DNA from: a virus
Reading direction: 5' to 3' (one strand)
IMG/VR virus record: IMGVR_UViG_3300046472_000303
Location: 1 to 61,324 of that record
Length of the DNA: 61,324 bases
The position numbers were made by a program, and so were the translations under genes. Positions 15,505-22,239 of this stretch are shown piece after piece. The notes under the pieces were generated by a model. The model was not told where the DNA came from, ran no database searches, and saw only the letters and a program-made list of their open reading frames with translations. Every line of letters begins with the position of its first letter. Within the stretch, counting starts at the first letter, position 1.

Positions 15505-15611
15505 GGGAAGTACCCATCGTCCGAGATATCGACCAAGCCAGCCCGGAATTTGTACCGGATCATGTCTTGGATGCCGAACAGCACCCACATCGTATATGGC
15601 GTGAGTTTCAT
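15498..15611 (-). CDS. First small gene of the leftward unit, 37 residues
   Basis: A CCAGGAG site precedes the ATG at 15611. The product (MKLTPYTMWVLFGIQDMIRY ... VDISDDGYFPC) is amphipathic with a hydrophobic first helix. It is the most upstream gene of the long leftward cluster, right beside the control region, and its stop overlaps the next start. Function unknown. Confidence 0.65.
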   Translation of the reverse strand: MKLTPYTMWVLFGIQDMIRYKFRAGLVDISDDGYFPC

Positions 15612-15660
15612 GGCAACACTCCTGGGGACAACATGCCAATGAGTCTATCATGGGCATAGT

Positions 15661-15669
15661 GTCTGTATG
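15661..15669 (-). promoter_or_regulatory. CATACAGAC element, leftward copy
   Basis: The exact nonamer CATACAGAC reads leftward here, about 50 nt before the first leftward gene. The same nonamer is at 17461-17469 and 21548-21556 on the plus strand, each time at the head of a transcription unit. Confidence 0.5.
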
Positions 15670-15917
15670 CGCGGAAGGGCCGAAATACGCTGTCCCTGCG
15701 TGTTTCAGCCCCTGAATACGCCAGGAAACACAGAAGGATCAACTACTTAGATGCGCTGTCCCGGGCGTTTATGCACCATGCGGGCCTCGGGACTATATAA
15801 TACACGGCGGATCATATGCTTAGACGCGCTGTCCCGCTGTCCCAGCGATTACGCCGGTCCGAGCCGGGGACGCGGGCGCCGCCCGCACCCCCCGCGTCCC
15901 ATCCCTAGCTATCCCTT

Positions 15918-15945
15918 ATTATATATCTTTGTTGTTGTTGTTGAA
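15918..15945 (-). promoter_or_regulatory. Leftward sigma70-type promoter candidate
   Basis: Reading leftward: TTCAAC (15945-15940), a 16-base spacer, then a perfect TATAAT (15923-15918). It points to the leftward early cluster that begins at 15611. A second TATAAT on the plus strand at 15796-15801 has no good -35. Confidence 0.5.
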
Positions 15946-16090
15946 AAAGACTGGGACAATAAGGACAAAGCTCCGCAGCCCGCGAAATCTCTCATCGAAA
16001 TTGTCCCGTGTAACTAGGTCAACAACGCGGACAACGTGGGCTAGAACTACGTCTGACTAGGAACCTGCGAACAAGTCCCTAGGCAGACGC

Positions 16091-16149
16091 GGCGGGCAAC
16101 GTGTCGTGGTCGGATGTGCACGACCTAATCGACCATTGCGTTGCCCGCC
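16091..16149. repeat. Nested inverted repeat, possible structured RNA or cruciform
   Basis: Perfect 11-base arms GGCGGGCAACG (16091-16101) and CGTTGCCCGCC (16139-16149) enclose a second hairpin GTCGTG/CACGAC (16103-16108 and 16119-16124). It lies just past the 3' end of the leftward 16165 gene. There is no U-run, so a simple terminator is unlikely. Confidence 0.6.
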
Positions 16150-16164
16150 ACGCCGCGCGGCCCG

Positions 16165-16677
16165 CTAGGCCGCCTTCTGCGCCCGGATGCCGGCGATCAT
16201 CGCCGCTGCGACCTCGGCGACCGCCTCGGGAACCTTGCGGGCTCCGTTCGGCAGCGTGCTCGTGTCGTTGGCGACGCGCTCGATGCTGGCCAGGAACTTG
16301 GCCATGGTGAGCGCCTTCGGCGCGACTTCCTTGGTGAAGTCCGCGTACGTCGTCAGCATCGACTCTGCGACGCGGAAGTCCGCTTCGCGGGTCGCGATCT
16401 CGCCCCGGAGCTGCGCGCCCCAGGCACCGTCCTTGAGCGTCAGCGCGAGCTTGCCCGAGCTGAACTCACGGAACCACGCCGCGACGGCCTGCACGCGCTG
16501 GCCCTTCGGCAAGGCGTTCAGCAAACCGACCGCGCCACGGTAGTCACCGTGCTCGCGGCAATGATCGAGCGTCGAGACCGCGTACTGATGGATGTTGGCT
16601 TCGAGCTCGACCGCGCTCGCGCGCAGAGTCGGAAGCCCGGCCACAACCTGAGCGGGAGTAAGGATTGCGATGGTCAT
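16165..16677 (-). CDS. Hypothetical phage protein, 170 residues
   Basis: Start at 16677 is chosen because AGGTTCTCC on the plus strand gives a GGAGAACC site leftward. The protein is helical; residues 35-75 carry a pattern remembered from several phage proteins of unknown function (HCREHGDYRGAVGLLNALP, then QRVQAVAAWF). Alone in the control region and preceded by a GAGTGTCCC inverted repeat, it may be separately regulated and strongly expressed early. Confidence 0.85.
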   Translation of the reverse strand: MTIAILTPAQVVAGLPTLRASAVELEANIHQYAVSTLDHCREHGDYRGAVGLLNALPKGQRVQAVAAWFREFSSGKLALTLKDGAWGAQLRGEIATREADFRVAESMLTTYADFTKEVAPKALTMAKFLASIERVANDTSTLPNGARKVPEAVAEVAAAMIAGIRAQKAA

Positions 16678-16720
16678 GGTAAGGTTCTCCGTACAGTGAG
16701 ACTGGCGCGGAATTGCGCCC

Positions 16721-16748
16721 GAGTGTCCCCAGTTGCCTAGGGACACTC
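16721..16748. repeat. Perfect inverted repeat GAGTGTCCC, operator candidate
   Basis: Arms GAGTGTCCC (16721-16729) and GGGACACTC (16740-16748) with a 10-base loop, about 45 nt upstream of the leftward 16165 gene. The arms contain two of the nine TGTCCC cores of the region, so the same factor may bind them. Confidence 0.6.
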
Positions 16749-16753
16749 AGTCG

Positions 16754-16951
16754 CTAGCGTGCGTTGTGGCAGACTCGCGCGCGGCCCGCGCAGCGGTCGG
16801 CGGCCGGCCAATTGCTCGCCATGCCGCGATGCGTCCAAGACGCGATGCGGTCGGCCAACCCTTGGGGACGCGGGATCGCTCGCAGAGTGTTGCCGCGACG
16901 ATAGACTTGACGGCCCGCCAGGAACGCGGCCGCCTCTTGCTCGAATGTCAT
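16754..16951 (-). CDS. Hypothetical protein, 65 residues
   Basis: GAGGT lies seven bases before the ATG at 16951. MTFEQEAAAFLAGRQVYRRG, then IPRPQGLADRIASWTHRGM, resembles short phage or helix-turn-helix-like proteins with a DNA-binding type second helix. The start overlaps the stop of the next gene (ATGA). Function unknown; a regulator is possible given the location. Confidence 0.65.
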   Translation of the reverse strand: MTFEQEAAAFLAGRQVYRRGNTLRAIPRPQGLADRIASWTHRGMASNWPAADRCAGRARVCHNAR

Positions 16952-17109
16952 TGTGATACCTCGCATGATGGACACTCAAACACCGCGCGCGGCGATGCTT
17001 GAGAGTCCACCATACGGAGCCCGTAGTTAAAGCCGTGACGTGCGCGGTAGTCCCGCGTCGCTTGCTTCGGTGTCGTGCGAGCGCGATCGGGCGCACGAGC
17101 CGTGGGCAT
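16948..17109 (-). CDS. Small basic protein with terminal CPSC, 53 residues
   Basis: The stop overlaps the next start (ATGA). Start unclear: ATG at 17109 has no strong ribosome-binding site and an in-frame GTG lies at 17136. The N-terminal half is strongly basic (RARTTPKQATRDYRARHG), and the C-terminus ends in FECPSCEVSQ, half of a zinc-knuckle pattern. Plausible but weaker than its neighbours. Confidence 0.45.
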   Translation of the reverse strand: MPTARAPDRARTTPKQATRDYRARHGFNYGLRMVDSQASPRAVFECPSCEVSQ

Positions 17110-17485
17110 GGCGTCTAGGAGGCAGGGCAGCGACACTTACCCGAGGTTCGGGCATGCGGGTTTCTCTCCCGCCACGCTGCGAGTGTTCCCCGTGACTCTG
17201 CTCGGGCCTTATCCGACCGAGACCGACGCGAGCCAAGGGGCGAGCGAGGGCCTAGGTTTCGGGGCGCGTGCCGTCAATGTCACGTCTCTGCACTAGGCTT
17301 CGGGGCCGGGAGCGCCGTTGCGCTGCATGCGGTTGCCGTCTGCAACCATAGGGAGACGGGCCGCATTATGACAAGTCGACCCTGCCTACCTGGACACGCC
17401 CCCCTCCCCCCGCCGGCGTGCTTTATCGCAGCCCGCCATATTTTCCAGTTGACTTTGATACATACAGACGTAATACTCAGCAGCC
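17110..17485. promoter_or_regulatory. Intergenic control region before the rightward unit
   Basis: No convincing gene was found in this 376-nt stretch. It contains a CTCGG/CCGAG hairpin around 17207-17222, a pyrimidine-rich run (about 17398-17412) and an AT-richer end leading into the promoter at 17449. It separates the last leftward gene from the first rightward gene. Confidence 0.6.
17449..17476 (+). promoter_or_regulatory. Rightward promoter candidate with CATACAGAC
   Basis: TTGACT at 17449-17454, then TAATAC at 17471-17476 with a 16-base spacer. An alternative extended -10 (TGATACATA) lies at 17456-17464. The CATACAGAC nonamer is at 17461-17469. The first rightward gene starts at 17486. 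Confidence 0.55.
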
Positions 17486-17758
17486 ATGATCCAGCAGATT
17501 GATCACCCTGCGCTAGAGACCGTCGGCTTCATCGTCGACGAGATCACCGACGCTGAGATGGACGACCTGCGGCTGCTGTGCCAGATGGCCCGGGTGAAGC
17601 TGCGCGCCCACTACGACGCGAACCTATTCGGTATCAGGCTTCGGGTGCTTAGCGCCGACGGCCGCTGCGTGGACACGGTCCACGACGAGGACGACCTGCG
17701 CACGATGGACGGTTTCCGCCGCGCGATCACCGCCGCCCTCGAGGCCTTCCGGAGATGA
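17486..17758 (+). CDS. Small protein, paralogue family C (copy 1)
   Basis: A 90-residue protein, first gene of the rightward unit. DAEMDDLRLLCQMARVKLR, then a beta stretch with GIRLRVLSADG, a DEDDL turn and a closing helix align with the 19038 gene. The leader is only a few tens of bases and lacks a clear ribosome-binding site. Function unknown. Confidence 0.82.
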   Translation: MIQQIDHPALETVGFIVDEITDAEMDDLRLLCQMARVKLRAHYDANLFGIRLRVLSADGRCVDTVHDEDDLRTMDGFRRAITAALEAFRR

Positions 17759-18087
17759 AGAACCCCATCCAGAAGATCCTCGCCCGCAAGCTGTCCCTCG
17801 CGCAGCGGAACCTGCTGGATCTTCACGGCCTGACCTACGAGGTGCGCCTCTCGCGCGGCCCGGGGTTTTATGTCGTGGCGTGGCTCGGCGATCGACGCTA
17901 CCCGGTATCGATGCGGCTGTGCACCTCGATCGAACACTGGATCGACGAGATTCAGCGCGCTAAGGTGTACATGGACACGCCCCTCGAGATCGACCCGTTC
18001 GTCTCCGGCAGGTGGACGAAAGAGCTGATGGAGCACTACACCGGGGCGCTGAAGCTGTCCGACCTAGTCGATAAAGCCACCCAATGA
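17755..18087 (+). CDS. Small protein, paralogue family B (copy 3, opposite strand)
   Basis: A 110-residue protein coupled to the previous gene by ATGA. KLSLAQRNLLDLHGLTYEVR, then FYVVAWLGDRRYPV and SIEHWIDEIQRA, match the two leftward family B genes, although this gene is transcribed rightward. An added C-terminal helix (TKELMEHYTGALKL) is absent from the others. Function unknown. Confidence 0.83.
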   Translation: MKNPIQKILARKLSLAQRNLLDLHGLTYEVRLSRGPGFYVVAWLGDRRYPVSMRLCTSIEHWIDEIQRAKVYMDTPLEIDPFVSGRWTKELMEHYTGALKLSDLVDKATQ

Positions 18088-18234
18088 GGAAAGTCTATGA
18101 CCTCGAAAATCAACCTCACTGCGCCGCGGCCCGGGGGTACCATCAAATCCCCCGGTACGATCGCCGAAGCCGTGCGGTCGTTGCCCGGCCGCTACGGTTT
18201 ATCTGTACCCATGACGCCGAAGAAGGAGATTCCG

Positions 18235-19041
18235 ATGGCGCACGTCCAGGACCTGTCAGCGATCTTTCGAATGGCGGGGCGGCACTTCCTGCCGTCGGAG
18301 GCGGTGGTGATTTCGGAGTACGACCAGCAGCGCAACCGGACGCGGCTCCGGGTCCAGCTGCCGGTCAAGGCGACTAAGCCCGGCGAGCACGACAAGCACT
18401 ACGAGGTGTCGCACGAGCTCGACGACGCGTGGTTCAACCCAAAGATGGGGCCGCGCGAGGTGGCCGAGATTGCCTCGAAGATCATGCAGGACGCGGCCGA
18501 TCAGTTTCAGCAGCAGATCAACGCCGACCGGAGGCCGAACGAAGACGTGCTGGCGCTGCTGGCCATGGCGCGCCTGGACGCCCGCTACGAGCACCGACAG
18601 GACGTGTGGCGCGTGTTCCCGCTGGACCAGGATCCTAGGAACGACAGCCTGGTTCCCGTGGACGCGCAGATCGACTCCGACGCGGACGAGGCCACATGGC
18701 GACACCTGGTCACGAGCATAATCGACATGAAGCGGCTGCGCGACGCGTACCCGCACCTGCGTATGCAGCTCGGGCGCGACTACGCGCCGAAGTCCAAGAT
18801 GCGCGATATCAGCCAGAAGATGGAGTACGTAAACGCCCAGCAGATGAAACAGAAGTGGCCGCCGAGCCCGTACGACATGCCGGATCAGTATGCCCAGGAG
18901 ATGATGCGCCGGCAGATCGAGCAGAAGGAGCGGTACATCCGAGAGCAGATGTCCGTTCGGCCGATGGTGCTAGGGATAGACCAGGGTATCGCCACCGCCC
19001 TGGATGATCCGACCTACTCCGGCAAAGTGTGGAAGGTATGA
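18235..19041 (+). CDS. Hypothetical protein, 268 residues
   Basis: Start at 18235 is preferred for its AAGGAG site with ideal spacing; an in-frame ATG at 18097 would add 46 residues with unusual codons and a strong CCGGGGG/CCCCCGG hairpin (18131-18155). The protein begins with a beta-rich part (VVISEYDQQRNRTRLRVQLP) followed by a helical domain and a charged C-terminus rich in methionine and glutamine. No family is recognised. It sits between two small family C genes. Confidence 0.8.
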   Translation: MAHVQDLSAIFRMAGRHFLPSEAVVISEYDQQRNRTRLRVQLPVKATKPGEHDKHYEVSHELDDAWFNPKMGPREVAEIASKIMQDAADQFQQQINADRRPNEDVLALLAMARLDARYEHRQDVWRVFPLDQDPRNDSLVPVDAQIDSDADEATWRHLVTSIIDMKRLRDAYPHLRMQLGRDYAPKSKMRDISQKMEYVNAQQMKQKWPPSPYDMPDQYAQEMMRRQIEQKERYIREQMSVRPMVLGIDQGIATALDDPTYSGKVWKV

Positions 19042-19325
19042 GCGTCGACAACATGGACGGCGACTATGGGCCACCGGTCTTCACCGACGTGATCCCCTTC
19101 GAGATCGCCGGCTTCACCCGCGACGAGATGGAGGAGCTGCGCGCGTTCTGCCACGTGCTCAAGGTCAGGCTGCGGCTGAACAAGGGGCCGTGGTCTGGCG
19201 CCGGGCACTGGATCACCGTGTATGGCCCGCACGGCCACCGGACCTACACCGAGCGGGACCTCACGCCGCTCAACGTCGACACGATGCGCTCGGCGATCCA
19301 GCACGGCGCCGAGATCCTGGAGTAG
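19038..19325 (+). CDS. Small protein, paralogue family C (copy 2)
   Basis: A 95-residue protein; ATG at 19038 overlaps the previous stop (ATGA). TRDEMEELRAFCHVLKVRLR, then HWITVYGPHGHRTYTERDL and MRSAIQHGAEIL, correspond block by block to copy 1 at 17486. Function unknown. Confidence 0.82.
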   Translation: MSVDNMDGDYGPPVFTDVIPFEIAGFTRDEMEELRAFCHVLKVRLRLNKGPWSGAGHWITVYGPHGHRTYTERDLTPLNVDTMRSAIQHGAEILE

Positions 19326-19331
19326 ACTCGC

Positions 19332-20153
19332 ATGATGCGTACGATCCTCATTGCCCTCCTCGCGCTGTTCGCAGTCGCCGCGCACGCGCAAAGCCTCACT
19401 CCTACGAGCACCGACCGGACCACGCTCACGACCGCGGACGGCACCTGGTCGTTCAGCCTGAGCATCGGGCCGAGCGGCAACGTGATCCTGCTGAACGGGA
19501 GCAACGCCAACGGCGGGCAGGGCGTGCTGCTGGTCGTCTCGGCCGGCAAGATCTACGCGCAGATCCTGGACGGCCGCTGGTGGATCTATTCGAACGTCTC
19601 GGGCTGGAGCCCCTCGGCGTCGCCCGATGGCGAGGCGGCGATGTCCTGCACCGCGCCGACGACGAACACGGACGGCTCGACGATCGCGGGGGCGCAACTG
19701 CCCCTCGCGTTCTACTTCTACGAGGGGATAGCGCATGGGCCGATGTACCGGCAGATCAGCCCGGCGCAGACGACCTGCTCGTACGTGTGGAAGAACCTCG
19801 AGCCGGGGCCGCACTACTTCGCGGCGATCGCCGTCGACGCGCTGGGTGCGTCCAGCGGCGGCAGCAACGAGGCGACGAAGGCGATCAACGTGCCCACGCC
19901 GAACGCGCCGACCGGCCTCACCGCGCCGCTGCAGGTGCTGCACAACGACATCGCGTATCAGATCGTCCAGGCGCCGAACCAGGTCACGCTGCTGGCGTTC
20001 GGCAACGTGCCGGCGGGTACCGTGTGCGATCCCAACCAGAGCATGGGTGATGCTGCACATGGGACGATGTACCTGGTACCGTACACCTCGGTGACAATGC
20101 CAAACGGTACCCCCAACACGACACGCAAATCGGTATTCGCGCCGTGTGGCTGA
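19332..20153 (+). CDS. Secreted fibronectin-III-like protein
   Basis: A 273-residue protein with a clear signal peptide (RTILIALLALFAVAAHA, cut before QSLTP). The exported part contains an N-terminal beta domain with WSFSLSIGPSG and GRWWIYSNVSGW. An FN3-like domain (PLAFYFYEG, NLEPGPHYFAAIAVDALG) and a further beta domain follow. Secretion is odd for a virion component, so an action on the host envelope or surface is inferred. First of four envelope-directed genes. Confidence 0.83.
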   Translation: MMRTILIALLALFAVAAHAQSLTPTSTDRTTLTTADGTWSFSLSIGPSGNVILLNGSNANGGQGVLLVVSAGKIYAQILDGRWWIYSNVSGWSPSASPDGEAAMSCTAPTTNTDGSTIAGAQLPLAFYFYEGIAHGPMYRQISPAQTTCSYVWKNLEPGPHYFAAIAVDALGASSGGSNEATKAINVPTPNAPTGLTAPLQVLHNDIAYQIVQAPNQVTLLAFGNVPAGTVCDPNQSMGDAAHGTMYLVPYTSVTMPNGTPNTTRKSVFAPCG

Positions 20154-20563
20154 TTGTCGCAGCGTTATGGCTTCTGGCTATCTTCGGCCTGGCGCGGCTG
20201 AGGAAGCATCGACGTAAGCGCCCCGGCTCTGTAACCAACCTTCAACTGAGGATCATCGATATGAACATCCAAGCCGACTGGACCCTGCCTTCCGTAGCCG
20301 CCGATCAGCGCGCGCTCGCCTACTCGCTAGTCGAGATGCGCAGTGACCCCGGCCTCCCGTTCCAGGAAGTCTCGCGCCCCGCCGCGCCGCTCGCGACGGT
20401 GACGCTGGCCGACATCGCGCCGGGCACCTACGAGCTTCGCGTCACGGCCGTTGACGTCTCCGGCGCCGCCGGTGTGTCCGCCTCCGCCTCGATCACGCTG
20501 GCCACGGTTCCGGTGTTCCGCGCGCCGGGCGCGATCACGGGCCTGACGTTGACGCAGACCTGA
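20144..20563 (+). CDS. Membrane-anchored FN3-like protein
   Basis: GTG at 20144 overlaps the previous gene by 10 nt and begins a hydrophobic helix (WLIVAALWLLAIFGLARL) followed by a strongly basic RKHRRKR. The rest is a fibronectin-like sandwich (LATVTLADIAPGTYELRVTA). An internal ATG at 20261 (MNIQADWTLP) with GAGG upstream could make a soluble form, and similar starts are remembered from other phages. Probably anchored in the inner membrane. Confidence 0.7.
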   Translation: MWLIVAALWLLAIFGLARLRKHRRKRPGSVTNLQLRIIDMNIQADWTLPSVAADQRALAYSLVEMRSDPGLPFQEVSRPAAPLATVTLADIAPGTYELRVTAVDVSGAAGVSASASITLATVPVFRAPGAITGLTLTQT

Positions 20564-20586
20564 AGTTTTCTTAAGAGGTAGCCGCC

Positions 20587-20943
20587 ATGTTCCACATCCC
20601 CTACGTGATTGCGAAGCTGTTCGTCATCTCGATGGTCCTGTTTCTCGCCGGGATCAAAGCCCGCGAGATGAAAGAGGAAGGTCGGTTGACGTGGTTCTGG
20701 GCGACCGTTGGCTACCCGGTCGCCCTGGCCTTCATCGTCCTCGACGCGGTGATCTTGAACATGATCGTGGGGACATTGGTCTACCGCGAGATCCCGCAGT
20801 GGACGAAGGGCGAATATATGTTCTCGGGGCGCACGCAGCGCCTCTACGACAAGGGCAACCCTGTGGCCAGGTTCTTCGCCATACAGATCGACAAGGTCGC
20901 CCCCGATCACATCCACTTGCGTCCCGAGGATGTTGGCAAGTAA
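20587..20943 (+). CDS. Multi-span membrane protein, 118 residues
   Basis: AAGAGG site upstream. Two clear membrane helices (IAKLFVISMVLFLAGIKA and VGYPVALAFIVLDAVILNMI) precede a polar C-terminal domain. Proteins of this shape are remembered from several phage genomes without known function. It lies among envelope-directed genes and may act with them. Confidence 0.8.
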   Translation: MFHIPYVIAKLFVISMVLFLAGIKAREMKEEGRLTWFWATVGYPVALAFIVLDAVILNMIVGTLVYREIPQWTKGEYMFSGRTQRLYDKGNPVARFFAIQIDKVAPDHIHLRPEDVGK

Positions 20944-21002
20944 TATCGCAGCACGGGCACGCGCGCAATTTCGCCCACCACAACTTTCAGAGGTCCTCAA
21001 AC

Positions 21003-21422
21003 ATGATCCGCAAGATTCGCTCCTCGATCCTCGGCTTCGCGGCCGGTCTTCTGCTCGTCGCCGGCCTCGCCTCGGCGGCGGCCATCGACTACGGCTGGAA
21101 CCCGACGACGGGTCTCGAGGCCTTCCACGGTGCCCTCGTAACGCAGGGCACCGCGCCCGTCGTGTCGGGCTCCTGCGGTACCCGCGGCACGATCACGGCC
21201 GGCCCGAATGCCGGGTCGATCGTCTCCGGTGCCGTCACCACGTGTACCACGACCCTGACGTTCCCGAGCGCGGCTCCGAACGGCTGGAACTGCGTGTTCA
21301 ACAACCGCACGACCCCGGCCGACATCGTCACCGAAGCGTCGACCACGACGACCTCGTGCACCACGGTTGCGGCCACGATCGTCTCCGGCGACGTCCTGCA
21401 GTTCGTCGCTATCGGGTACTAA
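21003..21422 (+). CDS. Secreted fibre-tip-like protein, paralogue family D (copy 1)
   Basis: A 139-residue protein with a signal peptide (ILGFAAGLLLVAGLASA) before YGWNPTTGLEAFHG. The exported part is threonine/serine-rich beta structure with four cysteines and the closing pattern SGDVLQFVAIGY, recalling beta domains at the C-termini of phage fibres. The gene at 50449 is a clear paralogue. The combination of export and fibre-like fold is unusual. Confidence 0.84.
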   Translation: MIRKIRSSILGFAAGLLLVAGLASAAAIDYGWNPTTGLEAFHGALVTQGTAPVVSGSCGTRGTITAGPNAGSIVSGAVTTCTTTLTFPSAAPNGWNCVFNNRTTPADIVTEASTTTTSCTTVAATIVSGDVLQFVAIGY

Positions 21423-21493
21423 GTTCCTCTGCCGCCAGTTCCCCCCTAGCTGGCTCGCCCCTCGAAGAAAAAAAGAAGCTCCTCCCCACTTCT

Positions 21494-21518
21494 CCCCGGC
21501 TCCGGCCGGGGTTTTTTT
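21494..21518 (+). terminator. Intrinsic terminator before the packaging genes
   Basis: CCCCGGC (21494-21500), TCCG loop, GCCGGGG (21505-21511), then seven T. A textbook rho-independent terminator ending the 17.5-21.4 kb unit. Confidence 0.9.
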
Positions 21519-21546
21519 GACAGGGGACTGGGATTTCGTCTACATT
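21517..21546 (+). promoter_or_regulatory. Promoter overlapping the terminator's U-tract
   Basis: TTGACA at 21517-21522 begins inside the terminator T-run; TACATT at 21541-21546 follows an 18-base spacer. The nonamer CATACAGAC occupies 21548-21556 and the next base starts the regulator gene, so its transcript has almost no leader. Confidence 0.7.
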
Positions 21547-21556
21547 ACATACAGAC

Positions 21557-21757
21557 ATGCCACGCCGACCCAACGAGCTGATCCGCCTCAACCTCTACTT
21601 CCAGCCGCAGGTGATGGAAGGGCTGAAGCGTATTGCTCGAGCAAAGGGCACGAACGTGAGCGAGCTGGTACGCCAGGCCTGCCGCGAGTACGTGCTGCGG
21701 GTCGGCGGCGAGCTCGTGCTGGAGAGCACGACCATGAAAGAGCTGACCAAGCCATGA
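21557..21757 (+). CDS. Ribbon-helix-helix DNA-binding regulator
   Basis: A 66-residue Arc/CopG/MetJ-type protein: a basic N-terminus, a strand with alternating residues (IRLNLYF) for DNA contact, then two helices (QVMEGLKRIARAKG and VSELVRQACREYVLRV). Known: dimers bind operator DNA in the major groove. Located directly at a promoter and coupled to the small-terminase-like gene (ATGA), it probably autoregulates and controls the late genes. Confidence 0.88.
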   Translation: MPRRPNELIRLNLYFQPQVMEGLKRIARAKGTNVSELVRQACREYVLRVGGELVLESTTMKELTKP

Positions 21758-22239
21758 ACCAGCTGCCCGCGCCGCCCGCGCTGCCGACCCAGCTGCCGTC
21801 CGCCCTGAGCGGCACGGACGCCCAGCTGATCTGGGAGCTGGTGGCCAACATCTCCCCCTCAGCCGAGGTGTGCGCGCGATACGGGCTGAATGCCACCTCG
21901 CTGCGCGCGAAGATGAAGGACAAGATGTTCCTGACGGCCTACAGAGAGGCCAAGTCGATTTGGAACTCGGACCTGAACGTCGAGGAGCGGGTGCGCGTGA
22001 AGGCCCGCTTCATGGTCGAGGATGGCCTAGCGGACATCTTCGCGATCCTCAAGCAGAACGACCAGATACCGGCGTTGAAGCTTGAGGCCTTCGAGAAGCT
22101 GATGAAGGCCGGCGAGCTCGGCCCGCGCAAGAGCGCGGAGAGCACGACGCGGCCGTTCAGCATCGTGATGCAATTTGCCGACCCAGCCAAAAAGGTGACG
22201 ATCGATGGATCTGTTCTCGAAACTACTCCGTCCGAGTAA
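21754..22239 (+). CDS. Putative terminase small subunit
   Basis: A 161-residue protein starting by ATGA overlap. The N-terminal half resembles a DNA-recognition helix-turn-helix (NISPSAEVCARYGLNATSLR). A helical oligomerisation-type middle (AREAK-like helices, VKARFMVEDGLADIF) and a beta tail (FSIVMQFADPAKKVTI) follow. Position before the large terminase fits. Known role: recognition of packaging sites and regulation of the motor. Assignment is by size, architecture and context. Confidence 0.7.
   Translation: MNQLPAPPALPTQLPSALSGTDAQLIWELVANISPSAEVCARYGLNATSLRAKMKDKMFLTAYREAKSIWNSDLNVEERVRVKARFMVEDGLADIFAILKQNDQIPALKLEAFEKLMKAGELGPRKSAESTTRPFSIVMQFADPAKKVTIDGSVLETTPSE

Larger units (their letters stand above)
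15625..16745. repeat. Nine TGTCCC/GGGACA cores flanking an AT-rich block
   Basis: TGTCCC occurs at 15691, 15757, 15830, 15838, 16002 and 16724; GGGACA at 15625, 15953 and 16740. Three share a longer consensus close to GCGCTGTCCC followed by a GCG-containing tail, spaced about 66 and 73 bases. An AT-rich stretch with GTT repeated four times (15911-15960) lies between them. The pattern looks like iterons or operators of a replication origin or control region. Seen directly; function inferred. Confidence 0.7.

Noticed and set aside
15661-16164. CRISPR-like array suggested by the spaced TGTCCC elements
   Set aside because: The repeats are only 6-18 bases, spacing varies and orientation changes; there are no 25-40 base repeats and no cas genes.
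18097-18234. 46-residue N-terminal extension of the 18235 gene
   Set aside because: The region has a strong CCGGGGG/CCCCCGG hairpin and codons unlike the neighbours, and the internal ATG has the better ribosome-binding site. It cannot be fully excluded.
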